DNA of 64,000 nucleotides from Snodgrassella sp. (GTDB lineage: Bacteria > Pseudomonadota > Gammaproteobacteria > Burkholderiales > Neisseriaceae), in NCBI GenBank assembly GCA_024103515.1, contig JAGGIK010000001.1, positions 45,390-109,389 of the forward strand, given 5' to 3'. This document shows positions 12,224 to 22,615 of this stretch, piece after piece. The notes beneath the pieces were generated by a model. That model was not told where the DNA came from. It made no database searches and worked only from the letters and a program-made list of their open reading frames with translations. The translations under genes were made by a program, and so were the position numbers. How positions within the stretch are numbered: the first letter of the stretch is position 1; the number at the start of each line of letters is the position of its first letter.

Positions 12224-14611
12224 ATGAACGGCCAAAACGTAATCTGGTTTGAAAATTTACGCATGACTGACGTTGAAAACGTTGGTGGTAAAAATGCTTC
12301 TCTCGGCGAAATGATTTCGCAGTTAACAGAAAAAGGTGTACGCGTGCCCGGAGGCTTTGCGACGACTGCAGAAGCTTACCGCAAATTTCTTGCCTATGAG
12401 GGGTTGAGTGAACGGATCAATAATGAATTGAATGCGCTGGATGTAGACAATGTGGCCGAACTGGCACGTGTTGGTAAGCAAATTCGCCAATGGATTATGG
12501 AAACACCATTTCCACCCGAACTGGACATGGATATTCAGGCTGCTTGGGAAAAAATGGTTGCTGATGCCGGGACTGATGAAATTTCTGTAGCTGTGCGCTC
12601 TTCTGCAACAGCAGAAGATTTGCCTGATGCATCTTTTGCTGGTCAGCAAGAAACATTTCTTAATATCAGCAGGTTAGAGAATATTAAGGAAGCAATGCAT
12701 CAGGTTTTTGCTTCTTTATATAATGATCGTGCCATTTCCTATCGAGTTCATAAAGATTTTGCCCATGAAGCTGTAGCTTTGTCTGCGGGTGTGCAACGCA
12801 TGGTGCGTTCTGATGAAGGCGCCTCTGGTGTAATGTTTACAATGGATACCGAATCTGGTTTTGATCAGGTGGTATTTATTACCTCTTCTTATGGTTTGGG
12901 CGAAACAGTAGTTCAAGGTGCGGTTAATCCGGATGAATTTTATGTGCACAAACCTACATTAATTGCTGGTCGTCCTGCTATTTTACGTAAAACTCTGGGT
13001 TCTAAGCTGATCAAAATGGTGTTCACTGATTCAGCACAGGCTGGCAAATCTGTGCAGACAGTAGATGTAGATGTTACTGAGCGCAAAAAATTTTCTATCA
13101 GCGAAGATGAAATTACACAGTTAGCCAGATATGCTTTAATTATTGAAGAGCATTATGGCCGCCCGATGGATATTGAATGGGGCCGTGATGGTAAAGATGG
13201 CAAATTATATATTTTGCAGGCACGTCCTGAAACTGTTAAATCACAGGAAAAATCCAGTCGAGTATTGCGTCGTTATCAAATTAATGAAAAGTCAGCTGTT
13301 CTGGTTGAGGGGCGAGCTATTGGCCAGAAGGTTGGGCAGGGTAAAGTCAGGTTGGTTAAGAATGTAAATGAAATGCATAAGGTTTTACCTGGTGATGTAC
13401 TGGTTACGGATATGACAGATCCGGACTGGGAGCCTGTAATGAAGCGAGCTTCTGCAATTATTACCAATCGAGGGGGACGTACCTGTCACGCTGCTATTAT
13501 AGCGCGAGAATTGGGGATTCCTGCTGTGGTTGGCACGGGTAATGCAACTTCCACATTGCAGGATGGTAATGATGTTACTGTTTCCTGTGCTGAGGGCGAT
13601 ACTGGCTATGTATACGACGGATTGCTCAAAGTCGATATTACCGACATCCCATTGGATAATATGCCTGAAGCTCCAGCTAAAATCATGATGAATGTTGGCA
13701 ATCCGGAATTGGCTTTCAGTTTTAGTAATCTGCCGGGTTATGGAATTGGTCTGGCACGGATGGAATTTATTATTAATCGTCAGATCGGTATTCATCCACG
13801 TGCTTTACTGGAATTCGACCAACAGGATGAAGCTATGCAAGCAGAAATTACGGATCGTATTTCTGGTTATGCTTCTCCAGTGAGTTTTTATGTGGATAAA
13901 ATCGCTGAAGGTGTTTCTACTCTAGCCGCATCCGTTTATCCGAAAAAAGTTATTGTACGCTTGTCTGATTTTAAATCAAATGAATATGCTAATTTATTAG
14001 GGGGCAATAAATACGAACCACATGAAGAAAATCCAATGTTGGGCTTTCGTGGTGCAGCACGCTACGTTTCTGATGAGTTTAAAGACTGTTTTGCTTTAGA
14101 ATGTCAAGCATTGAAATATGTTCGTGATGAAATGGGTCTTACCAATGTAGAAATCATGATTCCATTTGTTCGAACTCTAAAAGAAGCTGAAGCTGTGATA
14201 CGTGCATTGAAAGATAATGGGCTTGAACGTGGTAAAAATGGTCTGCGCCTGATTATGATGTGTGAATTGCCAACTAATGCTGTTTTAGCTGAGCAATTCC
14301 TGAAATATTTTGACGGCTTTTCAATCGGTTCAAATGATATGACCCAGCTAACGTTAGGGGTAGACCGCGATAGTGGTGGTCCGATTGCCAGTACTTTTGA
14401 TGAGCGCGATCCGGCAGTAAAAGTCATGTTCAGTCTGGCTATTCGAGCGTGTCGAAAACTGGATAAATACATCGGTATTTGTGGGCAAGGACCTTCTGAT
14501 CATGCAGATTTTGCTAAATGGTTAATCGAAGAGGGCATTGAAACAATTTCTTTAAATCCGGATACAGTTATCGAAACATGGTTGTATTTGGCAAATGAAC
14601 TCAAAAAGTAA
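12224..14611 (+). CDS. ppsA: Phosphoenolpyruvate synthase (pyruvate, water dikinase)
   Basis: Converts pyruvate and ATP to PEP, AMP and Pi, the entry to gluconeogenesis. The 795-residue protein has the N-terminal nucleotide-binding domain ([31 protein letters not shown]), the swivelling phosphohistidine domain with GGRTCHAAI near residue 422, and the C-terminal PEP-binding barrel ([29 protein letters not shown] with its catalytic cysteine). I chose ATG at 12224, which gives [14 protein letters not shown], matching the family; a GTG at 12185 would add 13 non-conserved residues. With fbp at 37.6 kb it supports active gluconeogenesis. The regulator ppsR is divergent next to it. Confidence 0.96.
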   Translation: MNGQNVIWFENLRMTDVENVGGKNASLGEMISQLTEKGVRVPGGFATTAEAYRKFLAYEGLSERINNELNALDVDNVAELARVGKQIRQWIMETPFPPELDMDIQAAWEKMVADAGTDEISVAVRSSATAEDLPDASFAGQQETFLNISRLENIKEAMHQVFASLYNDRAISYRVHKDFAHEAVALSAGVQRMVRSDEGASGVMFTMDTESGFDQVVFITSSYGLGETVVQGAVNPDEFYVHKPTLIAGRPAILRKTLGSKLIKMVFTDSAQAGKSVQTVDVDVTERKKFSISEDEITQLARYALIIEEHYGRPMDIEWGRDGKDGKLYILQARPETVKSQEKSSRVLRRYQINEKSAVLVEGRAIGQKVGQGKVRLVKNVNEMHKVLPGDVLVTDMTDPDWEPVMKRASAIITNRGGRTCHAAIIARELGIPAVVGTGNATSTLQDGNDVTVSCAEGDTGYVYDGLLKVDITDIPLDNMPEAPAKIMMNVGNPELAFSFSNLPGYGIGLARMEFIINRQIGIHPRALLEFDQQDEAMQAEITDRISGYASPVSFYVDKIAEGVSTLAASVYPKKVIVRLSDFKSNEYANLLGGNKYEPHEENPMLGFRGAARYVSDEFKDCFALECQALKYVRDEMGLTNVEIMIPFVRTLKEAEAVIRALKDNGLERGKNGLRLIMMCELPTNAVLAEQFLKYFDGFSIGSNDMTQLTLGVDRDSGGPIASTFDERDPAVKVMFSLAIRACRKLDKYIGICGQGPSDHADFAKWLIEEGIETISLNPDTVIETWLYLANELKK

Positions 14612-14625
14612 TTACATACAAATTT

Positions 14626-14654
14626 GAAAGCTGCTATTTTATGTAGCAGCTTTC
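14626..14654 (+). terminator. Terminator downstream of ppsA
   Basis: An 11-bp perfect stem (GAAAGCTGCTA / TAGCAGCTTTC) with a 7-base loop starts 15 bases after the ppsA stop. Confidence 0.75.
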
Positions 14655-14752
14655 TGTAAGCTAGTTTGTATAAAGACTTATTATTTTATAAGTAGTACAT
14701 AGTGGCTTTAGTCATTTGCAGAGTTTTTAGAGATAAAAATTGTGTTTTAAAT

Positions 14753-14787
14753 AAAAAGAACAGATAGTTTTGCTATCTGTTCTTTTT
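14753..14787 (-). terminator. Terminator of the gpmI-envC-ctpA operon
   Basis: A perfect 15-bp stem whose arms start AAAAAGAACAGATAG and end in TTCTTTTT has a 5-base loop. It lies just past the ctpA stop and has A/T tracts on both sides, so it may work in both directions. Confidence 0.85.
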
Positions 14788-14796
14788 ACAATCTAT

Positions 14797-16317
14797 TTAT
14801 TTCTTGGCTTTTTTATCAGTAGGTTTAGCTGTTTTGGTGGCTGCTTGCCCCAAGGACTGATTCCATTTAGATGGATTCTTAACCAGATCTAATGCGGCTT
14901 TAAGCTGCGCATCTTTAGTAGGATTTGGTTCGCGCCTTGCTAGCCAATCTTCCTCATCCTTTTTCTTGCTGTCTTTGGGATTGGCGTTATGATCAATATT
15001 CTCTTTAGCGTTATCAGAATCAGTATCGTTTTCTCTAGATTTCGGAAGGCTATTATTAGGAGGTGTTTCTTTATTAATGCGTGTCTCGCTGTTGACTTCT
15101 TTACCGCCTAAGGGATTACTCAGATGCCCTCCCAAATCAGCTTCACGACTTTCAAACTGACGGTTTTTGTCTTTAATTTCAACATCCGGCACGATACCCT
15201 GTGCTTGTATTGAACGATCATTTGGTGTGTAGTAAAGTGCAGTGGTTAATTTCATTGCACCACCATTGGATAGTGGAATAACGGATTGTACAGATCCTTT
15301 ACCAAAGCTTTGTGTACCAACAATCACTGCACGTTTATAATCTTGTAATGCACCTGATACAATTTCAGATGCAGAAGCTGTACCTGAGTTAATTAGAACA
15401 GTAATAGGAATGATTTTAAGTTCTTCTGGCATATTAACCAGTGGGTCATTGCCTTTCATTAGGTAATCATTAGGAATCGCCTTTAAAACCATACCCTCTT
15501 GTTTATCGCGGTTTTTGGTACTAACTACTTTAACTCCAGGCTTCAAAAAGACCGTTGAGACGCCAACTGCGCTATTTAATAAGCCACCAGGATCATCACG
15601 TAAATCCAGTACAATGCCTTTTAAGGGGGTTTTATTCTGTTTTCTCAATTCTTTAAGTGCACTGGCCAAAAGGCTCACGGTATGTTCCTGAAATTGGGTG
15701 ATACGCACATAGCCATAATCTGGTTCAAGCAATTTGAAGCGAACGCTTTTAACTTTGATAATTGCTCTGGTAAGGTGAATCACGATAGGCTGAGGCTGAT
15801 CTTTGCGGGCAAGGGTTAGGGTAATATTGGTACCAGGTTTGCCACGCATTTTTTTTACCGCTTCAGTAGCAGTCATGTTACGGGTTGACTCATTACCAAT
15901 TTTGATAATGTAATCGCCGCTTTTGATGCCTGCACGCTCAGCCGGTGTATCTTCAATAGGCGCAACGATTTTAATCAGGCCGTCTTCGGAGCTGATTTCC
16001 ATACCTAAACCACCAAATTCTCCAGTAGTACTTTCTTTCAAATCGGAGTAATCTTTGACAGTCAAGTATTCTGAATGCGGGTCAAGATTATTGACCATGC
16101 CCTTCATGGCACCTTCAAGTATGTTATCGTCTGTTTTGCTTTCAACATAATTAGCTTTAATCTGGCCATATACTTCAGCCATAGTATGTAAAGATTGAAG
16201 TGGCAACACTTCTTCTTTTTTGTCATTAGCATAGCCTTGTAAGCTAATGGTGAGCAGTGCGCCACTGAAAGCGCCAAGGGTATACAAGACTACTTTTTTT
16301 AAAGTTGATTTAGCCAT
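14797..16317 (-). CDS. ctpA: Carboxy-terminal processing peptidase (S41 family)
   Basis: A periplasmic serine protease that trims the C-termini of envelope proteins. The 506-residue protein starts with a basic/hydrophobic signal or anchor segment (residues 1-30). It then has a PDZ domain (FGGLGMEI to KPGTNITL) and the S41 core with the catalytic serine in GTASASEI and the lysine in SFGKGSVQ. The last ~110 residues are hydrophilic, low-complexity and rich in Asn, Asp and Lys, with a strongly basic end, longer than in many homologues. It is the last gene of the gpmI-envC-ctpA cluster, a common proteobacterial order linking cell-wall remodelling genes. Confidence 0.94.
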   Translation of the reverse strand: MAKSTLKKVVLYTLGAFSGALLTISLQGYANDKKEEVLPLQSLHTMAEVYGQIKANYVESKTDDNILEGAMKGMVNNLDPHSEYLTVKDYSDLKESTTGEFGGLGMEISSEDGLIKIVAPIEDTPAERAGIKSGDYIIKIGNESTRNMTATEAVKKMRGKPGTNITLTLARKDQPQPIVIHLTRAIIKVKSVRFKLLEPDYGYVRITQFQEHTVSLLASALKELRKQNKTPLKGIVLDLRDDPGGLLNSAVGVSTVFLKPGVKVVSTKNRDKQEGMVLKAIPNDYLMKGNDPLVNMPEELKIIPITVLINSGTASASEIVSGALQDYKRAVIVGTQSFGKGSVQSVIPLSNGGAMKLTTALYYTPNDRSIQAQGIVPDVEIKDKNRQFESREADLGGHLSNPLGGKEVNSETRINKETPPNNSLPKSRENDTDSDNAKENIDHNANPKDSKKKDEEDWLARREPNPTKDAQLKAALDLVKNPSKWNQSLGQAATKTAKPTDKKAKK

Positions 16318-16450
16318 TATTGATTACGTTCTTTCTGATAACGACAAGGATTAAACTATTTAATAATTATTAGTTAAAAAATTGTGTATGAATTTTGAAA
16401 GTTTTAATTTTACATGAATATTTGGAAAAGGTAATCATTCTTTATCTATA

Positions 16451-17788
16451 TTAAACAATCCATGATAATGGATTCATGGCCTGATTGTGATAACGAATCT
16501 CAAAATACAAACCACTCGGGCCATCAGGTAATTTACCACTTATTCCAATATTTTGACCAGCACTAACTGTTTTCCCTGCAGAGACACCAATAGAGGATAA
16601 ACCTGTATAGATACTGATATATCCTTCACCGTGATCAAGGATAATGGTATTACCATATCCCTGAAGGAATGCAGCATAAATGACATGGCCACTGGCGATA
16701 CTACGTACGGAGGAGGTAGTAGTAGTGAAAAATAATCCTTTCCATGTACCACCGTTCGGTCTTTGCTCACCAAATTTCCCAGTAATGGAACCGTTAATCG
16801 GACGTGGTAGATGTCCCTGTTTTTGTGCTAGCCCAATTGCGGTTTGCGGTTGTATGGTTTCTGTAGCCTGTAAGGCTAGGTCTTCTGAGGTCAAGGAATA
16901 GTTTTTGTTGTCAATTGCAGTGTTATCTGTTGGATTAGCTGTGTTCGAATTATTATTTGATGTAGTTTGAACGTCAGAACTGGCTAGAGCTAATTTTTGT
17001 GGTTTAATTTGTCCAGTGTGATTTTGGGCGATAGTTTGGCTTTTGTTTTGGTTTATTCGCCGTAAAGTTGATTGAGCGGATAAACGACTTAGCAAGTTAT
17101 TTAACCGTCTTTCATCGGCTTTGAGCGTTTGCAGCTGTTTATTTTGCGCAGTAAGCTGTTGATCAAGTACACTGAATTTATTTTGCTGAATACTGTGCTG
17201 GTTATGTAGTTTTTTGACCAGTTGTTGCTGTTTTTGCTGTAATGCGATTAATTGATGTCGCTGATCAGTCAGTGCTTTTTGTTGTGATTCTAGACTGATT
17301 TGTTGTTGGCGCAGATGCTGTATAACTTGTTCATTGGCTGCGTTAAGGTAACGTATATATTGTAGTGATCGTCCTTTCTGATCGACGCTGTCTTTTTTTA
17401 GCCATAGATAGACGCTGTTTGGTTGGCGGTTGCGATAATGGGCATTCAGCAATCTGCCGATTTGTGTTTTGGTTTCCGCAATTCGGGTTTGAGTTTTGTC
17501 AAGATTGTTTTGCAGGATCTGATATTGTTTGATACTAAGCTGTTGCTGGAGCTTGATCTTCTCCAGCTCCTTTCTGGCCTGATTGAGCTGTTGACTTGTT
17601 TGAGTCATTGAAGCATCTATTTTTTTTTGTTCAGTTGCTGTTTGGATGATCTGATTTTTGGTTACATAGATAGCCTGATGCACTAATTTTAAGTCTTTAC
17701 TTGACGGTGTTTTTTGTTCGTTGGCTGCTATAGCAGTAAGGCTTAGAAAATTTAGTAGAATCAGGCAAAGTTGTATAGAAATTTTCAT
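16451..17788 (-). CDS. envC: Murein hydrolase activator EnvC (degenerate LytM domain)
   Basis: In known systems EnvC activates cell-separation amidases from the periplasm. The 445-residue protein has a signal peptide (residues 1-22), a long Gln/Leu-rich coiled coil (about 30-230), a linker, and a C-terminal M23/LytM domain. The zinc ligands of active M23 enzymes are missing: the first motif reads TWKGLFF and the last LYFEIRY instead of an HxH motif. This is the EnvC pattern of an activator rather than an enzyme. I start at ATG 17788, two bases after the gpmI stop; a TTG at 17794 overlapping that stop is possible. Translation is probably coupled to gpmI. Confidence 0.88.
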   Translation of the reverse strand: MKISIQLCLILLNFLSLTAIAANEQKTPSSKDLKLVHQAIYVTKNQIIQTATEQKKIDASMTQTSQQLNQARKELEKIKLQQQLSIKQYQILQNNLDKTQTRIAETKTQIGRLLNAHYRNRQPNSVYLWLKKDSVDQKGRSLQYIRYLNAANEQVIQHLRQQQISLESQQKALTDQRHQLIALQQKQQQLVKKLHNQHSIQQNKFSVLDQQLTAQNKQLQTLKADERRLNNLLSRLSAQSTLRRINQNKSQTIAQNHTGQIKPQKLALASSDVQTTSNNNSNTANPTDNTAIDNKNYSLTSEDLALQATETIQPQTAIGLAQKQGHLPRPINGSITGKFGEQRPNGGTWKGLFFTTTTSSVRSIASGHVIYAAFLQGYGNTIILDHGEGYISIYTGLSSIGVSAGKTVSAGQNIGISGKLPDGPSGLYFEIRYHNQAMNPLSWIV

Positions 17789-17790
17789 TG

Positions 17791-19311
17791 TCAATTGCTG
17801 AATTTTATTAAGTTATGACCAGTCATTTCCGCAGGTGGAGTCAGACCCAGTGCTGTTAGCAATGAGGGCGCTACGTCTTTCAGGGCGCCTCCAGATTGAA
17901 TAGTAGCAGGGCGACCAATATAGATAAATGGTACTGGTTCTGTGGTATGTTGGGTATGTGGTTGCTGGTTTTGCTCGTCATACATATGTTCACAGTTCCC
18001 GTGATCAGCTGTGATGATTACTTCACCACCTATTGATTGCGCAGTTTCAACTATGCGAGCTACGCATGCATCTAGTGTTTCAACGGCAGCAATTGCTGCT
18101 GGTAGAGAACCCGTATGGCCAACCATATCTCCATTGGCAAAATTACAGATTATGACATCATGACGATGATTGGTTAGGCTATCAATGATACTTTCTGTGA
18201 TGCCTACAGCACTCATTTCCGGTTGGAGGTCGTAAGTAGTTACCTTGGGTGAGGAAATCATGATGCGTTCCTCTCCGCTATAGGGCTCTTCACGACCTCC
18301 ACTAAAGAAATAGGTAACGTGCGGATATTTTTCGGTTTCGGCAATCCTCAATTGGCTCAAACCTTGTGTCGCTAAAAATTCACCTAAGCCATTTTTTACA
18401 GCCTGTCGATCAAACATGACTGGATTAGGAAATTGGGCGCCATAGCTGGTAATGCTGGTAAAATAACCAAGATGGATGCGATGCTTGCGTTCAAATCCTT
18501 GAAAATCGTCAAATGTTAGTGCCTGAGTTAATTCTCGTGCTCGATCTGCACGAAAGTTTAGAAACACAACAGCATCACCATTTTGTAATGTGGCCTGAGG
18601 ATTAATCAGAGTTGGTTGAATAAACTCATCTGTTTCATTACGGGCATATGCCGCTTCCAAAGCTGCTACCGGAGAGTTTGCGCTATGGTGACAATCGCCA
18701 AATAGGGCATTGTAAGCTTGTTCAACACGATCCCAGCGATTGTCACGATCCATCGCATAAAATCTACCGATTATGGCTCCACAAAGTATTTGTGAGTGTT
18801 GCTGCATATATTGCTCTAATCTTTGTAGATAAGAAAGAGCACTTTGTGGTGGCGTGTCACGTCCGTCCAGAAAAGGGTGAACAATAATTTTTTTTATGCC
18901 TGCTGCTAATGCTGCATCAATAACGGCAAAAATATGCTCAATATGACTGTGTACGCCGCCATCTGAAAATAAGCCTAGCAAATGCACAGTTTTATTTGGT
19001 GTTTGCCAGGCCTGAATTAAAGCTGGGTTTTGTAGTAAGGATTGGTCTTCAATGGCCATATCTATCCGGGTAATATCTTGCGGCACAATACGACCAGCAC
19101 CAATATTTAGATGGCCCACTTCGGAATTACCAAACTGACCTTTGGGTAAACCAACCATACGTTCAGATGCATCTATGGATCCAGAAGCGTATTGGTGTCT
19201 GTATTGATCTATGTGCGGAGTTTGTGCCAATAAAACAGCATTATCATTGCCATCAGCACGATGGCCGAAGCCGTCTAGAATAAGGAGAACAATGGGTTTG
19301 GTTAAGGACAC
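17791..19311 (-). CDS. gpmI: 2,3-bisphosphoglycerate-independent phosphoglycerate mutase
   Basis: Interconverts 3- and 2-phosphoglycerate in glycolysis and gluconeogenesis with two manganese ions. The 506-residue length is typical. The N-terminal metal motif LLILDGFG, the catalytic serine region GNSEVGHLNIGAG, HSHIEH, the FLDGRDTPPQS segment and the C-terminal metal motif TADHGNCE are all visible. It is the first gene of the gpmI-envC-ctpA operon. No second phosphoglycerate mutase appears in the window. Confidence 0.97.
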   Translation of the reverse strand: MSLTKPIVLLILDGFGHRADGNDNAVLLAQTPHIDQYRHQYASGSIDASERMVGLPKGQFGNSEVGHLNIGAGRIVPQDITRIDMAIEDQSLLQNPALIQAWQTPNKTVHLLGLFSDGGVHSHIEHIFAVIDAALAAGIKKIIVHPFLDGRDTPPQSALSYLQRLEQYMQQHSQILCGAIIGRFYAMDRDNRWDRVEQAYNALFGDCHHSANSPVAALEAAYARNETDEFIQPTLINPQATLQNGDAVVFLNFRADRARELTQALTFDDFQGFERKHRIHLGYFTSITSYGAQFPNPVMFDRQAVKNGLGEFLATQGLSQLRIAETEKYPHVTYFFSGGREEPYSGEERIMISSPKVTTYDLQPEMSAVGITESIIDSLTNHRHDVIICNFANGDMVGHTGSLPAAIAAVETLDACVARIVETAQSIGGEVIITADHGNCEHMYDEQNQQPHTQHTTEPVPFIYIGRPATIQSGGALKDVAPSLLTALGLTPPAEMTGHNLIKFSN

Positions 19312-19529
19312 AGCTAGCCTTTCTGCAAAAATGTGTACGGCACATGCCTAAATGATTAAGCCCGAATTTGTATGGTTAAGTGGGAATAAATTGTTTTGAA
19401 GGTGGCTCTTTGCATTGGTGAATAGATTATAGCGAAAAAGATTCAACTTGAGAAATTACAGTACTGACCCGATTTAACGTATCATTATTACTATTCATTA
19501 TAGCAATTATTAATTTGGATAAACACAAT

Positions 19530-20108
19530 ATGGAATTACCAAAAGCTGCTACTACCTCATTTTCACTTGCCAATCATTTTCTGATTGCTATGCCATGTAT
19601 GCAAGATCAGTTTTTTCGAGATAGTGTAGTTTATTTATGTGAACATAATGCTGAAGGAGCAATGGGTATTATTGTTAATAAACCGTCACCGATTATGATG
19701 GATTTATTGTTTGATTCGGCTAAAACCCCAACCCCAGAGCGTTTTCATGGTCAGTGGGTGTTAATGGGGGGACCAATACAGGTTGATCGCGGGTTTCTAA
19801 TACATACGCCAACCGGATCGTGGGAGAGTAGTCTGTTGGTTACTGATGAGGTTGCGATGACTACTTCGCGCGATATTATTATTGGTTTGACGCAGGATGA
19901 TGAAGTTAAAAAGGCAGTCGCAACTATTGGATATTCGAGTTGGAATGCAGGACAGCTTGAACAAGAGCTGGCCAATAACAGCTGGATTTCAGTGCCCGCA
20001 GATATGAAGATTTTATTTGATATCCCTTATAAACAACGTTATCAGGCTGCCTTAAAATTGTTAAATATCGATATGGCGAAATTAAGTGGATTAACCGGCC
20101 ATGCCTGA
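19530..20108 (+). CDS. yqgE: UPF0301 protein YqgE
   Basis: A conserved protein of unknown biochemical role (DUF179). The 192-residue product has the family pattern [17 protein letters not shown], the central GIIVNKP segment, the [10 protein letters not shown] strand and a C-terminal [13 protein letters not shown] helix. I use ATG 19530 rather than the upstream TTG at 19515, because MELPK leads directly into the family N-terminus. It overlaps yqgF by 8 bases. This gene pair is conserved in many proteobacteria, so cotranslation is likely. Confidence 0.9.
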   Translation: MELPKAATTSFSLANHFLIAMPCMQDQFFRDSVVYLCEHNAEGAMGIIVNKPSPIMMDLLFDSAKTPTPERFHGQWVLMGGPIQVDRGFLIHTPTGSWESSLLVTDEVAMTTSRDIIIGLTQDDEVKKAVATIGYSSWNAGQLEQELANNSWISVPADMKILFDIPYKQRYQAALKLLNIDMAKLSGLTGHA

Positions 20109-20565
20109 GGTGATTACTTATTTTGTGGCAAAAGGGACTGTTTTGGCTTTTGATTTTGGTTTGGCCCGCATTGGTGTTGCTGTTGGTGAGGCAGAATTGG
20201 CCACTGTTCATCCATTGACTACTATTAAAACGGTTGCTAATGATGAACGTTTTGCTCAGATCGCACAGTTGATTAAGCTGTGGCAGCCATCTGCATTGGT
20301 TGTGGGTTTACCGACGCATGCTGATGGTAGCGATGATGAGGCTACTGCATTATGTCGTCGTTTTGGTAATCGTTTGCATGGTCGTTTTCATTTGCCTGTT
20401 TATTGGGTTGATGAACGTTGGACGTCGGTTATTGCTGAAAGCCTTTTAAGTGAAGCCAGCGTTTATGGTAAGAAACGTAAAGAAGTATTAGATCAGGTGG
20501 CTGCACAGGCAATTTTGACTACTTTTTTTAGTAATGGCAGCATTGTGGCTAAGCTGAATGTTTGA
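20101..20565 (+). CDS. yqgF: Putative pre-16S rRNA nuclease / Holliday-junction resolvase-like YqgF
   Basis: An RNase H-fold protein implicated in 16S rRNA 5'-end processing; older annotations call it RuvX. The 154-residue product has the first metal-binding aspartate in [15 protein letters not shown], the central [10 protein letters not shown] strand, WVDERWTS with the catalytic acidic residue, and the C-terminal aspartate in [11 protein letters not shown]. The start ATG lies inside the end of yqgE. It is one of the usual essential-type housekeeping genes. Confidence 0.92.
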   Translation: MPEVITYFVAKGTVLAFDFGLARIGVAVGEAELATVHPLTTIKTVANDERFAQIAQLIKLWQPSALVVGLPTHADGSDDEATALCRRFGNRLHGRFHLPVYWVDERWTSVIAESLLSEASVYGKKRKEVLDQVAAQAILTTFFSNGSIVAKLNV

Positions 20566-20808
20566 TTTTATGTAGTCATTTATTTATTTCTTTAAACTCA
20601 GGCAGTATTTTTATTTTTTAGAATAGAAAATTTAATCAATTTTTTTAATGCGTTAAATTTTTATTGTGAATGAAATGATACATTTCACCTAAATTTCATA
20701 GACTTTCCTTTTATTTTAAATCACTATTCATAAGTTGCTAACTTACAGCTCAAATTTGGTTATTAAATGGTTTTATTTGTGAATAATTTTAAAGATGAAG
20801 GAGAGGCT
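20566..20808. other. AT-rich gap before argB
   Basis: 243 bases with no gene; it should hold the argB promoter, but I cannot pick a convincing -35/-10 pair. Confidence 0.4.
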
Positions 20809-21708
20809 ATGACTTTACATCACTCTTTGCTGAATGAGATAGAAGCAGACATTAAAGCCAATATTTTGGCCGAGGCTTTACCATATATTCGTCGTTTTTC
20901 TGGATGTACGATGGTGATCAAGTATGGTGGAAATGCCATGACCGACTCTAAATTGAAAAAAGGGTTTGCCAAAGATGTTGTTTTACTAAAATTAGTTGGT
21001 ATTCATCCAGTTATCGTGCATGGTGGTGGACCGCAGATTAGTGAGTTGTTACAGAAAATTGGTAAAAAAAATGAATTTGTTCAGGGCATGCGAGTCACCG
21101 ACAGTGAAACGATGGACATTGTAGAAATGGTTTTGGGTGGGGGCGTTAATAAAGAAATAGCTTCTCTACTCAATTTGTATGGTGGGCATGCTGTTGGTAT
21201 GACTGGTCGAGACAATCATTTCATTAAAGCTAAGAAAATGCTGATAAATGGCCAAATAGATATAGGGCAGGTTGGCGCAATTGAAAAAATTGACACCCAG
21301 CTTATTGAGCAAATGGTGCGGCACGGTTACATACCGGTAGTAGCACCTATCGGGGTTGGTGAAGAAGGCGAAGCTTTCAACATTAATGCAGATGTGGTGG
21401 CCGGTAAATTGGCAGAGTGTTTAAACGCAGAGAAATTAATCATGTTAACCAATACCCAAGGTGTACTGGATGAACATGGTCAGTTGATTAATAAATTATC
21501 GCCTGAAGATATTGATAGACTGATTACTTCAGGGACTCTGCAAGGTGGTATGCTGCCCAAAATTCATTCTACGCTGCAAGCAGCATTAAATGGGATTAGT
21601 GATATTCATATTATTGATGGAAGGGTGCCACATGCCTTGTTATTGGAAATATTTACTGATAAAGGGGTGGGGACAATGATTCTTGGACATAATGAAAAAC
21701 GTACATAA
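20809..21708 (+). CDS. argB: Acetylglutamate kinase
   Basis: Second step of arginine synthesis: phosphorylates N-acetylglutamate. The 299-residue protein has the amino-acid-kinase core: [10 protein letters not shown], the glycine-rich [11 protein letters not shown], the GMRVTD segment, [12 protein letters not shown] and the C-terminal LQGGMLPKI. An upstream start at 20767 is possible, but ATG 20809 follows a strong GAAGGAGA site and gives the family N-terminus. With argH in the same window it indicates arginine prototrophy. It is transcribed alone, upstream of tRNA-Asn. Confidence 0.96.
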   Translation: MTLHHSLLNEIEADIKANILAEALPYIRRFSGCTMVIKYGGNAMTDSKLKKGFAKDVVLLKLVGIHPVIVHGGGPQISELLQKIGKKNEFVQGMRVTDSETMDIVEMVLGGGVNKEIASLLNLYGGHAVGMTGRDNHFIKAKKMLINGQIDIGQVGAIEKIDTQLIEQMVRHGYIPVVAPIGVGEEGEAFNINADVVAGKLAECLNAEKLIMLTNTQGVLDEHGQLINKLSPEDIDRLITSGTLQGGMLPKIHSTLQAALNGISDIHIIDGRVPHALLLEIFTDKGVGTMILGHNEKRT

Positions 21709-21777
21709 TTATGCTGCTTGTGATTCAGTCAGTTTACTTGATCATTAAATTATGCTGATTACAATGAATAAAAAAGC

Positions 21778-21805
21778 TTGACAGCAAAAAAATAGACGTT
21801 ATAAT
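21778..21805 (+). promoter_or_regulatory. Sigma-70 promoter of tRNA-Asn
   Basis: TTGACA (21778-21783), 16 bases, TATAAT (21800-21805): both boxes are consensus. The -10 box ends 10 bases before the mature tRNA. Confidence 0.85.
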
Positions 21806-21815
21806 TTCGCCTCAT

Positions 21816-21891
21816 TCCCTGATAGCTCAGTCGGTAGAGCGACGGACTGTTAATCCGCAGGTCCCAGGTTCGAGCCCTGGTCGGGGAGCCA
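21816..21891 (+). tRNA. tRNA-Asn (GUU)
   Basis: The 76-base sequence folds as a standard cloverleaf. The acceptor arm is TCCCTGA / TCGGGGA with one G-U pair, the D loop has AGCTCAGTCGGTAGAGC, the anticodon GTT is at 21849-21851, the T loop is GGTTCGAGCC, and the 3' CCA is encoded. GUU reads both Asn codons and its first base is a target of the tgt product. Confidence 0.97.
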
Positions 21892-21899
21892 AATTTAAA

Positions 21900-21926
21900 A
21901 AAAGCACTCGTTTACGAGTGCTTTTT
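21900..21926. terminator. Terminator shared by tRNA-Asn and the FKBP gene
   Basis: AAAGCACTCG / CGAGTGCTTT with a TTTA loop is flanked by A on the left and T on the right, so it can serve the tRNA from the left and the convergent lipoprotein gene from the right. Confidence 0.85.
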
Positions 21927-21941
21927 CATTTTACATTTAGC

Positions 21942-22466
21942 TCATTCGCCAACTTTAATCAGTTTAACATCAAATATTAATGTGCTGTTTGCAGGAATGG
22001 TGCTTGCAGGACTTTGATTGCCATAAGCGAGATCAGCAGGTATATAGAATGTAAAGCTACTGCCTTCTTTCATTAACTGTAAACCTTCTGTCCAACCGGG
22101 AATAACGCCATATAATGGGAAAGTAGCAGGTTTGTTGTTATGCAGGGATGTACCGTCAAATACGGTTCCATCAATCAGGCGACCTTCGTATTCAACAGTA
22201 ACCATATCAGTGGCTTTAGGTGATTTGCCGTTTCCTTGATGGTTAATTTTATATTGCAGACCGGAAGCAGTAGTTTGTACACCAGCAGCGGTTTTATTCT
22301 GCTTAAGAAAATTTTCACCAGCAATTTGTGGATTTTGTGTTTCTACAGTAGTTGAAACCGCAGGGGCAGATGCACTGCTGGCTTGTTGCTTTTTATCTGC
22401 AGCATTGCAAGCAGTTAACGTAAATAAGGTAGCTAAAGCAAATACGTTTAATAGTAATTTTTTCAT
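21942..22466 (-). CDS. FKBP-type peptidyl-prolyl isomerase lipoprotein
   Basis: Periplasmic or surface prolyl isomerase, related to FkpA and to the Mip-like lipoprotein of Neisseria. The 174-residue product has a signal peptide with lipobox LTAC (cysteine near residue 20), a Ser/Ala-rich linker, and an FKBP domain. That domain shows VTVEYEGRLIDGTVFD, IPGWTEGLQLMKEGS and IPADLAYG, with the usual active-site aromatic and acidic residues. It lacks the long dimerisation helix of full-size FkpA. Convergent with tRNA-Asn. Confidence 0.9.
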   Translation of the reverse strand: MKKLLLNVFALATLFTLTACNAADKKQQASSASAPAVSTTVETQNPQIAGENFLKQNKTAAGVQTTASGLQYKINHQGNGKSPKATDMVTVEYEGRLIDGTVFDGTSLHNNKPATFPLYGVIPGWTEGLQLMKEGSSFTFYIPADLAYGNQSPASTIPANSTLIFDVKLIKVGE

Positions 22467-22615
22467 AATTCGTCTGATAATGTTGACAGGAAGTTAATTA
22501 TAACAGTCATGATTATCGGGTAAAATCTTTTGTTACTGGGTGTTCAGTTAAGATTTATTATAGCCATTGTCAACATGCTTATATGTATGAAACCGTTGCA
22601 TTGATTACGGTGAGT
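22467..22615. other. Gap upstream of the FKBP gene
   Basis: AT-rich. It should contain the promoter of the FKBP gene; no clear -35/-10 pair was chosen. Confidence 0.35.
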